Notes under the pieces: model-generated
Told to the model about the DNA's origin: nothing
Database searches by the model: none
Seen by the model: the letters and a program-made list of their open reading frames with translations, nothing else
DNA from: Endozoicomonas gorgoniicola
Lineage (GTDB): Bacteria > Pseudomonadota > Gammaproteobacteria > Pseudomonadales > Endozoicomonadaceae
Reading direction: 5' to 3'
Length of the DNA stretch: 64,000 nucleotides
NCBI RefSeq assembly: GCF_025562715.2
Contig: NZ_JAPFCC010000001.1
Location: 5,480,001-5,544,000, forward strand
Part shown: positions 8,313 to 15,635 of the stretch, in pieces
Numbering within the stretch: the stretch's first letter is position 1
Layout of the letters: each line of letters begins with the position of its first letter
Position numbers and translations under genes: made by a program

Positions 8313-9218
8313 ATGAAAGCCGTTGTGAAAGTGCTTGATGCCAGAACACAGCAGGGTCGGTGTCCCCGATGGCATCAAAAAAGTGGTTCTCTTTACTGGC
8401 TTGATGTTGCAGGGCAAAGCCTGAATGCCTGGCAAGCTGAGTATGACCGCTCCCAGACACTCCTGTTACCGGAACCCTCCGGTTGCTTTTCTTTTTTCTC
8501 CTCAAACAGCCAATACCCTGACAGTATTATTCTGGCATCGTCTTCTGGTTTTTTTCAGATCGACGCCTTCTCATCTGGACTGAATTCAGGAAGCAAGGTC
8601 TCCAGGCTGAATCGTGTGTCGAGCGACTTGATTAAAAACAATTTGCTCGATGGTCGCTGCGATGCGGCTGGCCGATTCTGGGTTGGTAGTGCCAACATTT
8701 ATGGCCGTCATGCAGAGTCATGGCTTTATTCATTAGATGCTACTTTACAACTGGAGCAGAAAGCGGGACCAGTGATGGCTGCCAGCAGCATTGCGTTCAG
8801 CCCTGACTCAGGCACTATCTACTATGCGGATTCTGCGGAACACGTTATTTATGCCTGTGAGTATGACCTTGAAGAAGGAGTACTGGCAAACCGTCGTGTT
8901 TTTCATCGTTTTCCTTTTGGTAAAGGGATGCCGGCTGGCGCAGCGGTTGATAGTGATGGAGGTTTCTGGGTGGCAATGTTTGCAGGAGAAAAAATTGTGC
9001 GCCTGTCACCGGGTGGCGTTATGGTTGAAGAGGTCCATTTGCCTGTTAAGTATCCTACGACAGTGGCGTTTGGAGGCGAAGCTAATACTACACTGTTTGT
9101 CACTTCATGCAGGCAGGCCTGTTCGAGCGAAGAGCTTGAACAATATCCGGAATCGGGTGGGATCTTTGCGATTGAGACAGGTGTAATGGGTATGACGGAG
9201 TACAGCTATTCAGCCTGA
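8313..9218 (+). CDS. SMP-30/gluconolactonase-fold protein lacking the metal ligands
   Basis: 301 residues of six-bladed beta-propeller, alignable along its whole length with regucalcin/SMP-30 (blocks SLYWLDVAGQSLNAW, DGRCDAAGRFWVGS, TIYYADSAEHVIYACEYD, GGFWVAMFAGEKIVRLSP, YPESGGIFAI). SMP-30 enzymes bind a divalent metal with a Glu in GE-x-P, an Asn in S-N-G and an Asp in P-D-G. Here these positions read R16, S158 and A208, and the substrate-side Arg/Asn before the DG motif are also gone. The fold is kept but lactonase activity is unlikely. It sits upstream of transaldolase, 57 bases apart. The ribosome site AAGGAGAAGGG is unusually far from the ATG. Confidence 0.85.
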   Translation: MKAVVKVLDARTQQGRCPRWHQKSGSLYWLDVAGQSLNAWQAEYDRSQTLLLPEPSGCFSFFSSNSQYPDSIILASSSGFFQIDAFSSGLNSGSKVSRLNRVSSDLIKNNLLDGRCDAAGRFWVGSANIYGRHAESWLYSLDATLQLEQKAGPVMAASSIAFSPDSGTIYYADSAEHVIYACEYDLEEGVLANRRVFHRFPFGKGMPAGAAVDSDGGFWVAMFAGEKIVRLSPGGVMVEEVHLPVKYPTTVAFGGEANTTLFVTSCRQACSSEELEQYPESGGIFAIETGVMGMTEYSYSA

Positions 9219-9239
9219 GTCAGCCTGAGTCAGCCTGAG
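9210..9239 (+). repeat. Three tandem copies of a decamer spanning a stop codon
   Basis: TCAGCCTGAG occurs three times in direct succession. The stop codon of the SMP-30-like gene is in the first copy, and the next two copies are untranslated. Confidence 0.9.
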
Positions 9240-9275
9240 AAGGTAAATAACGAGCAGACGATAAAAGGGTAGAGT

Positions 9276-10229
9276 ATGCGCAACCAGCTAGATCAGTTAA
9301 AAAGTATGACCAAAGTGGTCGCAGACACCGGGGATATTGATGCAATCAAACGCTACAAACCGGTGGATGCTACCACGAACCCATCACTCATCCTGAAGGC
9401 GGCTGAACTACCGGCGTACACCGCGTTATTGTCAGACGCACTTGAATATGGACGACAGTCTTCTGGTGATATCAGCACGCAGTCGAAGCTCGCCTGCGAC
9501 TGGCTGGCCGTTGCGATAGGAAAAGAGATACAGGGTGTTGTGCCGGGTGTTGTGTCGACAGAAGTCGACGCCCGTCTTTCTTTTAATACTCAGGCCACTA
9601 TAGAAAAAGCCCGTCGTCTGTCTGAAATGTACCGTCAACAGGGCGCTGACAGTAATCGGCTGTTGATAAAAATAGCGTCAACCTGGGAAGGTATAAAAGC
9701 GGCAGAAATACTTGAGCAGGAAGGCATACGCTGTAACCTGACCTTGTTGTTCAGTTTTACTCAGGCACAGGCCTGCGCAGAAGCAGGCGCTTATCTGATT
9801 TCACCTTTTGTAGGGCGAATTCTCGACTGGTATAAACAATCTGAAGGTCGTGACTATGCCGGAGCGGAAGACCCCGGTGTTGTGTCCGTATCCCGAATAT
9901 TTAATTACTACAAGCAACATGGTTACAAAACCACAGTGATGGGAGCCAGCTTCCGTAATACCGGAGAAATTCGTGAGCTGGCAGGCTGTGACTGTCTCAC
10001 AATAGGACCGTCATTGCTGGAAGAGCTGGAAAATACTGAACAGCCTTTGAAGCAGAAACTGTATGCAGAAAAGCCTGTATCTGATGATCCCAGGGTGAGC
10101 CTGGATGAAACGACCTTCCGCTGGTTAATGAATGAAGACGCCATGGCAACGGAAAAACTGGCAGAAGGCATTCGCAACTTTGCAAAGGATCAGGTGAAGC
10201 TGGAACAGCTGATTGCCCGGCAGTTATAG
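9276..10229 (+). CDS. tal: Transaldolase
   Basis: 317 residues, the TalA/TalB length. It transfers a dihydroxyacetone unit between sugar phosphates in the non-oxidative pentose phosphate pathway. Signature segments are [13 protein letters not shown] near the N-terminus and [16 protein letters not shown], where the lysine forms the Schiff base, followed by [19 protein letters not shown] and [12 protein letters not shown]. All catalytic blocks are intact. An AAAAGGG ribosome site lies upstream, and a GC-rich stem-loop follows the stop. Confidence 0.96.
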   Translation: MRNQLDQLKSMTKVVADTGDIDAIKRYKPVDATTNPSLILKAAELPAYTALLSDALEYGRQSSGDISTQSKLACDWLAVAIGKEIQGVVPGVVSTEVDARLSFNTQATIEKARRLSEMYRQQGADSNRLLIKIASTWEGIKAAEILEQEGIRCNLTLLFSFTQAQACAEAGAYLISPFVGRILDWYKQSEGRDYAGAEDPGVVSVSRIFNYYKQHGYKTTVMGASFRNTGEIRELAGCDCLTIGPSLLEELENTEQPLKQKLYAEKPVSDDPRVSLDETTFRWLMNEDAMATEKLAEGIRNFAKDQVKLEQLIARQL

Positions 10230-10245
10230 AGTTTAAGAGATAGAT

Positions 10246-10277
10246 TCCCCTCCCTGAAATCTTACTGCTGGAGGGGA
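10246..10277. terminator. Stem-loop between convergent tal and thioesterase genes
   Basis: TCCCCTCC and GGAGGGGA pair around a 16-base loop, 17 bases after tal and 8 bases beyond the end of the facing gene. It could serve both directions. Confidence 0.6.
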
Positions 10278-10284
10278 GTTCTAA

Positions 10285-10710
10285 TTAATCTCTGTTACTT
10301 TTAGCAGCCATGGTCAGTCGGGAAATACAGGTCAGAGCGCCCTGTTCATCCTCAATGCGAATCTCCCAGACCTGAGTGCTTCGACCAAGGTGAATTGGAC
10401 GGGCGGTTCCTGTCACTTTGCCTGATGTTGCAGACTTCAGGTGATTGGCATTGATTTCCAGACCGACGCAATACTGATTGTTCTCGCAGGCAAGGTTGGC
10501 AGCAATACTGCCGAGGGTTTCAGCCAGAACCACATTGGCTCCGCCATGCAGCAGCCCCATGGGTTGCACGGTACGTTCATCAACAGGCAGGGTGCCGACA
10601 AGATGGTCATCACCAATAGCCGTAATTTCAATACCAACATGCTCACACATGTTGCCTTTTAACTGATTATTTAATAATTCCAGAGTTGGGGACTTGTTCC
10701 AGATAGCCAT
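10285..10710 (-). CDS. Hotdog-fold acyl-CoA thioesterase (YdiI/MenI-like)
   Basis: 141 residues with the classic PaaI/YdiI motif QPMGLLHGGANVVLAETLGS; the glutamate in LAET is the catalytic residue in this family. The tail NANHLKSATSGKVTGTARPIHLGR is also typical. E. coli YdiI/MenI hydrolyses 1,4-dihydroxy-2-naphthoyl-CoA, but no menaquinone genes are visible here, so the substrate is open. It ends eight bases from the terminator shared with tal. No strong ribosome site is visible. Confidence 0.85.
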   Translation of the reverse strand: MAIWNKSPTLELLNNQLKGNMCEHVGIEITAIGDDHLVGTLPVDERTVQPMGLLHGGANVVLAETLGSIAANLACENNQYCVGLEINANHLKSATSGKVTGTARPIHLGRSTQVWEIRIEDEQGALTCISRLTMAAKSNRD

Positions 10711-10784
10711 TGGTCTGCCCGATGTGAATAACAGCGACCAATATAAGGTGGCAAAGTCCTGATTGTCTAATAACTGCGATTGGT

Positions 10785-12122
10785 CTAACTCGGGTTTTGA
10801 TATATGTCGGGTAGGACACGAATTCCACTGGTCAGTTTCAGGTTCGGGAATGGAGGGTTGTCAAAAGACGCCTCAATGAAAAAGGCGGTCCAGCCTTTAT
10901 CGGCAGGTTCGGGCAGGAAACGGTAAACCCAGGGTGATGTACTGACAGGCTTTAATGGTTGGCTGTTAAAGCGTAACCCCTGTTGTTTCAGTTCATCCCT
11001 GCGGAAATCACGAGCCAGTGGATTATGGCAGAACCAGACACTGGCCTGGCCGGGTTCTTCGCTGAGTCGTAGTTCAATACCGCCATCGTCCAATGGCTGC
11101 CAGGACATGACGGGGGCAGAATCAGCCAACAGCGCGCCATAGGCTGAAGCCATTAATTCCGTCGTGTTGATATTGGCTTCACGCCCCGGGTAATGACTGC
11201 AGTTTGGCAGGTAACGCAGCCATTTTGGCTGTGACAGTTGATGGTAGTAAAAGCGGGCAGAGTCGGGAGGGAAAAACTCATCACCACTGGCATTAATGAC
11301 AAACTTGGGCAGTTGCAGGGACTCTTTGCAATGGATAGGGTCTATCAGCTCTAACAGCTGTTGGGCTGTCTCTGACTCCAGTGCTTCAAGAATATTATGG
11401 TCTTCGTCGGTGTAGTCCTTAATAGCCGGTGACCAGCCGTTGTAGACATTATGGTGGTGATGAATACAGGCTTCGATGTTCAAAACATCAATCACAATCG
11501 GAATCACTGAAGCAACCCGGAAATCAGCACTGGCTGTCAGCCAGCTTACCCAGCCCCGCTTAGAACCTCCGGACAGAATAAAGTCATTTACCTCAGTATT
11601 CTGTGTGGCAGTGAATGCTTCAATGACATCCATAGCTTTTACCACGGCTTTAACCATGGGCCATTGCAGTGGGTAAAAACGGTTAGCTTCAGGGTTTTCC
11701 AGAAACTGCTTCCAGCTCCAGGCAACCAGATCATCTTCTGAACGCGGCTTACCGTCAGCAAATGTTATGGGCTGGTTTGGAATATCTTTCAGGCTGGCAA
11801 CAGGGGCTCCGGTAAGGCGACACAGAGCTGCGCTGTCGACCTGGGACTGAGGCGTGGTTTCCATTGACAGGTCATGGCGTGTTCCACTGTTAATCATTAG
11901 CAGGCAGGGCTGGTGGTTATCTTTCGCAGGCAGGTAAAGGTGTAAGCGGTGCTGCCATTGTTGATGGTCAGCGCCAGAGGTTTTATCTTTAGGCCATGTT
12001 AGCGAAGTGAGTTCCAGTTGAACGGCTCTCACCTCGCCTTCCAGGCATTCTTCAGCCAGAACGGTCCACTGAAAATGGGGTTCGGGCAGTGCGAGAAAGT
12101 CGCTGAGTACCGGATTCATCAT
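10785..12122 (-). CDS. PqaA-family hydrolase-like protein without signal peptide
   Basis: 445 residues from the double ATG at 12122 (MMNPVLSDFLALPEPHFQW). A longer in-frame ORF to 12296 adds a cysteine-rich N-terminus with no family resemblance. The core carries the elbow LSGGSKRGWVSWLTA and the blocks DIPNQPITFADGKP, DDLVAWSWKQFLENP and WPMVKAVVKAMD. The whole chain parallels the exported paralogue at 4688-6229, but no signal sequence is present, so a cytoplasmic location is predicted. Its function is unknown beyond family membership. Confidence 0.78.
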   Translation of the reverse strand: MMNPVLSDFLALPEPHFQWTVLAEECLEGEVRAVQLELTSLTWPKDKTSGADHQQWQHRLHLYLPAKDNHQPCLLMINSGTRHDLSMETTPQSQVDSAALCRLTGAPVASLKDIPNQPITFADGKPRSEDDLVAWSWKQFLENPEANRFYPLQWPMVKAVVKAMDVIEAFTATQNTEVNDFILSGGSKRGWVSWLTASADFRVASVIPIVIDVLNIEACIHHHHNVYNGWSPAIKDYTDEDHNILEALESETAQQLLELIDPIHCKESLQLPKFVINASGDEFFPPDSARFYYHQLSQPKWLRYLPNCSHYPGREANINTTELMASAYGALLADSAPVMSWQPLDDGGIELRLSEEPGQASVWFCHNPLARDFRRDELKQQGLRFNSQPLKPVSTSPWVYRFLPEPADKGWTAFFIEASFDNPPFPNLKLTSGIRVLPDIYQNPS

Positions 12123-12429
12123 AGCCGTCCACTGATAATTCTTATGGAAGAGATTTCGGCCAACCCCGGGTAAGCTTTGATGGTTGCGCTCTTGAGAGGT
12201 CGTCTGAATATTATCCGGACAGCATAGAACTTTTTCGTATACCGACAGGTCAAACCCCTGTAAACAAAAAATGTTCACCAGTGGACGACTCTCCATTGGA
12301 CATGGTTAGTGGACAGTATTGCCTTGTATTTAATAAGAAAGAAATACTGCCTTCCCGCCAGAGTTAGGCTACATATTTATAAGTTTCAATAGCTCAAGCT
12401 GTCGATCAAAGCGTTATCAGGAGCGTCTC

Positions 12430-12927
12430 GTGCTAATAGTAACTCAAACCCCCAGACTGCTAATTCGAACCTGGCAGGAAGGTGACCTGAAACCTTACGG
12501 TGAAATAACAGGTCACAATGACCTGCCCCGCCGGTTCAGTGATGACTCTCCTGCCTCCAGACCAGAAACAGAATTATGGCGTTATCAGCTGGAACTTGAT
12601 CAGAAAGGCTGGTCACGATGGGCTGTTGTTCATAAGGAAACGTATCGGCTGATTGGCTACTGTGGTTTTTCCAGTTACGGGAAAAGTGTAGAGCTTAGCT
12701 GGCGCTTTCTGCCAGAGTTTCGTGGGCGGGGGCTGGTGCTTGAAGCTGCTCAGGCTGTTGCCAGACTGGGGTTTGAGCGGTTTGGCTTTCGGGAGATCAT
12801 CTCCTATACGGCGCCCGACAACGTATTTGCGGTGGATGTCATACAGACACTGGGTATGCATCTGGATGGTTTTGAGGGCTGGAGTAATATGACGGTTGCC
12901 CGGTATAGTCTGGAGTCTGCTGTATAA
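12430..12927 (+). CDS. GNAT-family N-acetyltransferase (RimJ-like)
   Basis: 165 residues starting at a GTG behind CAGGAGCG. The N-terminal TPRLLIRTWQEGDLKPYGEI is the usual opening of RimJ/RimL-type acetyltransferases. The acetyl-CoA loop region reads WRFLPEFRGRGLVLEAAQAV, with R-G-R-G in the Q/R-x-x-G-x-G/A position, and the C-terminal part has the ENxxSxxV-like APDNVFAVDVIQTLGM. Ten bases separate it from the downstream phosphodiesterase, so the two are probably co-transcribed. The substrate cannot be read from the sequence. Confidence 0.85.
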   Translation: MLIVTQTPRLLIRTWQEGDLKPYGEITGHNDLPRRFSDDSPASRPETELWRYQLELDQKGWSRWAVVHKETYRLIGYCGFSSYGKSVELSWRFLPEFRGRGLVLEAAQAVARLGFERFGFREIISYTAPDNVFAVDVIQTLGMHLDGFEGWSNMTVARYSLESAV

Positions 12928-12936
12928 TAAAGCATT

Positions 12937-13785
12937 ATGAGAACAACCCCGGAAAAGAACATCCATTTTATTCACCTGTCTGACCCTCAGCTGATTCCAG
13001 CGGGGGAAATGAATTATGACATCAATCCACAGTTACGGATAAGGCAATGTATTGATGCCATTTTGTCTGACTGTGCCAGCCTTTCATTAGACTTTGCGGT
13101 GATCACGGGAGACTTGACCCATTGGGGCGAAAAGGTTGCTTACAAGGTTTTAAAAGAGGAGCTGAGCCGGTTGCCTTTTCCTGTTTATATGTTGATGGGT
13201 AACCATGATCAAAGAGAAGCGTTTTCAACCGTTTTTCCTGAACATCCTGTGGACGATGAAAGCGGGTTTGTTCAATACATTCTGGATACTCCGGCAGGCC
13301 GGATGATTTTTCTGGATACTCTGGACGTAGGAAAGCGTAGCGGTGTTCTCTGTCAGGAACGGTTGCAGTGGCTGGAGAGCATGCTGGCGGACTCTGAAGG
13401 GCAACCTGTTTATCTGTTTATGCATCACCCGCCGTTTACAGTAGGGCTTTCGGCAATGGACGACGATAATCTGGTGAATGCGGATGAGTTCCTTCAAACT
13501 GTGACACCTTACCTGACGCAGATCAGGCATATTTTCTTCGGACATTTGCACCGCACTGTGACAGGGAGCTGGCATGGCATCAGTTACTCCTGTCCTTTGT
13601 CGCCTGTACATCAGACCGCTTTTGAATTTGACAATAAAAAGCCTTCTTACGTTTCGCCTGAGCCTCCGGCTTACCATCTGGTTGAATTAAAACCTGAACA
13701 GTTGGTTGTGCATTCACGACTGTTTCTGCATAGTGAGCCCGCCATTGATAGTCGGTCCTGTTATCGCTATCAGTTGCATGGTTAA
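12937..13785 (+). CDS. Calcineurin-like metallophosphoesterase, CpdA/class III phosphodiesterase type
   Basis: 282 residues with metal-binding motifs in order: SDPQL (D16, Q18), TGDLTHWG, GNHDQ, FMHHPPF and FGHLHRT. The arrangement is that of CpdA-type cyclic-nucleotide phosphodiesterases. In the first motif, D-x-H is replaced by D-x-Q, so one ligand of the di-metal site is altered. It follows the GNAT by ten bases and precedes an HD-domain hydrolase by 21 bases, a compact three-gene set. The substrate (cAMP or another phosphodiester) is inferred from family only. Confidence 0.82.
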   Translation: MRTTPEKNIHFIHLSDPQLIPAGEMNYDINPQLRIRQCIDAILSDCASLSLDFAVITGDLTHWGEKVAYKVLKEELSRLPFPVYMLMGNHDQREAFSTVFPEHPVDDESGFVQYILDTPAGRMIFLDTLDVGKRSGVLCQERLQWLESMLADSEGQPVYLFMHHPPFTVGLSAMDDDNLVNADEFLQTVTPYLTQIRHIFFGHLHRTVTGSWHGISYSCPLSPVHQTAFEFDNKKPSYVSPEPPAYHLVELKPEQLVVHSRLFLHSEPAIDSRSCYRYQLHG

Positions 13786-13806
13786 TAAAACAAAGAGTGA
13801 GAAGCT

Positions 13807-14472
13807 ATGTCTTACAACGACCCAGCCCTGTTACAGCAGTGGGAAAATGCGTTTGTCGAGTTTTTGCAGGGGCGGGAGTCGGATGATGCTTCTCATGACA
13901 TATCACACTTCCAGAGAGTCTGGCGAACCGCCAGTCGACTACTGAATGACGGTGATATGAGTGTTAACCGGCTGGTTATCCTGACCGCCTGCTATTTCCA
14001 TGACATTATTGTTCTTCCCAAGAATCACCCTCAGCGTTCAATGGCTTCAACATTGGCAGCAGAAGAGACTGAGCGTTGTCTGGAAGAACTGGCATTCCCG
14101 CAAGACCTGATTGGTGATGTGTGTCATGCGGTGAAAACACACAGTTATTCGGCAGGTATTGAGCCAGAAACCATTGAAGCAAAGGTGGTTCAGGATGCAG
14201 ACCGGATGGAAGCGCTGGGAGCTATTGGCCTTGCCCGCTGTTTCTACACCGGAGGCAAGCTGAAGCAGAAACTGTTTGATCCCCACGATCCGTTGGCAGA
14301 GCATCGCGAACTGGATGACCGCCTTTATTCCCTTGACCACTTTGAACTGAAGCTGCTGAACATTGCAGACAGTATGCAAACGGAAGCAGGCAGGCAGATG
14401 GCTGAGCGAAGCAGCCAGTTTCTGCGGGATTTTCGGGATCAACTGTGTCGTGAGTTGCGGGGAGAATATTAA
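13807..14472 (+). CDS. HD-domain phosphohydrolase (YedJ-like)
   Basis: 221 residues. Predicted metal ligands are H34 (HDISHFQRVWRTA), H65-D66 (CYFHDII) and D130/D132 (VVQDADRMEALGAIGLAR). This is the canonical H...HD...D pattern, and the wording closely follows E. coli YedJ. HD proteins hydrolyse nucleotide or other phosphomonoesters and diesters; the substrate is not known. It is the last gene of the three-gene run starting at 12430, with a purine-rich GAGTGAGAAG ribosome site. Confidence 0.85.
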   Translation: MSYNDPALLQQWENAFVEFLQGRESDDASHDISHFQRVWRTASRLLNDGDMSVNRLVILTACYFHDIIVLPKNHPQRSMASTLAAEETERCLEELAFPQDLIGDVCHAVKTHSYSAGIEPETIEAKVVQDADRMEALGAIGLARCFYTGGKLKQKLFDPHDPLAEHRELDDRLYSLDHFELKLLNIADSMQTEAGRQMAERSSQFLRDFRDQLCRELRGEY

Positions 14473-14501
14473 TTGAACAATGTGTAGATCGTTATGCAGC
14501 G

Positions 14502-15554
14502 TTAGATAACTGAGGCAAGGGTGTCTATCAGGTGTATGGTTTGCTGTTTGTTCCCAAGGCTGATTCGTAATCCGAGCCTGGAATTATTGTCCACTTTGGG
14601 ACGAACAAGAATATTCGCTTCTTTTAGCTTTTGCTCAACCAGAGAAGGTTGCTTGAAAAACACCCAGACATAGTTTGCTACAGACGGCCAGTACTCAATA
14701 TTCTGCTTATCCAGAAATGCCTCAATCATCGGCTTTGAGACTTCAATTACCTCTTTCACGTACTCCTGTGTATATTCAGGATTGCCAAGCGCGGCATCAA
14801 TCGCAACCACTGCCAGCTGATTTACGTCGTAAGGTCCACGGACATTCAGTAATGCGTTGATATTGTCTTTACTGGAAATAATGTACCCCAGTCGTACAGA
14901 TGGAAGCCCCCAGGTTTTGGAGAAAGTCCGGGTGACCAGCAGGTTGGGGTATTGCTCAACAACGTCGCAAACCGTTTGCCGGGTATATTCGAAATAGCAC
15001 TCGTCCACCAGAATGGCTGCCTGAGGCGCAGCTTTGGCAATGTCCAGAATATCATCCCTTGCGATGGGGGTTCCGCAAGGGTTGTTTGGGTTTGCTATTA
15101 CAATCAGTCGGGTTTTATCGGTAATCGCGTCCATGACGGCCTGTTTGGGAAAACCGTTTTCTCTGGAATAGGCGGGTTCGATAATGTTCAGATTTTCAAT
15201 TTTTGCGCACTGGTGATACATGGCAAATGTTGGTCCGGGGATAATGGCATCGTCGCCTTCCCTGCATGCCGACCGAATGATCAGGTCTATTCCCTGGTCT
15301 GAACCGTTGGTGGTCATGACCTGATCGGGCTTTACCCCACAGTAGTCAGCAATTTTCTGAATAATGTCCCCATAAGCAGGATAAACCTGAAGCTGGTCAT
15401 CGTTAATAAAATCGATCAGGGCCTGCTTAACCGTCGGAGAAACCGGAAGCACCCGTTCATTAAAATCAAGTAACAGGTGCTGGTGGTTATCCCGACCTTC
15501 CAGTGGCGGTTTGTAAGCACCCATTTGTGAAATGTGGGATTTGAAAATACTCAT
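14502..15554 (-). CDS. Histidinol-phosphate aminotransferase-like PLP enzyme
   Basis: 350 residues, fold type I aminotransferase. Landmarks are the GSDQGIDLIIR phosphate-binding region, VIANPNNPCGTPI, the VDECYFEY aspartate/tyrosine pair, and the PLP lysine in TFSKTWGLPSVRLGY. The C-terminal LGLRISLGNKQQT holds the substrate-carboxylate arginine. It resembles HisC-like enzymes but has no his operon around it, so it may act on another amino acid or phosphonate substrate. The ATG at 15554 is chosen because AGGTG lies eight bases upstream; the ATG at 15560 would leave only two bases. Confidence 0.83.
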   Translation of the reverse strand: MSIFKSHISQMGAYKPPLEGRDNHQHLLLDFNERVLPVSPTVKQALIDFINDDQLQVYPAYGDIIQKIADYCGVKPDQVMTTNGSDQGIDLIIRSACREGDDAIIPGPTFAMYHQCAKIENLNIIEPAYSRENGFPKQAVMDAITDKTRLIVIANPNNPCGTPIARDDILDIAKAAPQAAILVDECYFEYTRQTVCDVVEQYPNLLVTRTFSKTWGLPSVRLGYIISSKDNINALLNVRGPYDVNQLAVVAIDAALGNPEYTQEYVKEVIEVSKPMIEAFLDKQNIEYWPSVANYVWVFFKQPSLVEQKLKEANILVRPKVDNNSRLGLRISLGNKQQTIHLIDTLASVI

Positions 15555-15635
15555 TAGCATTGCACCTGTTCATTTCATTTTATAAGTATCGGGAAAGGCT
15601 CCACACAGTCTATGTGGAGCTTAACAGGTGATCTA

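Noticed and set aside
12314..12349. CAGTATT/AATACTG inverted repeat between the PqaA paralogue and the GNAT
   Set aside because: Seven-base arms 22 bases apart without a T-run or promoter overlap; too weak to call an operator or terminator.
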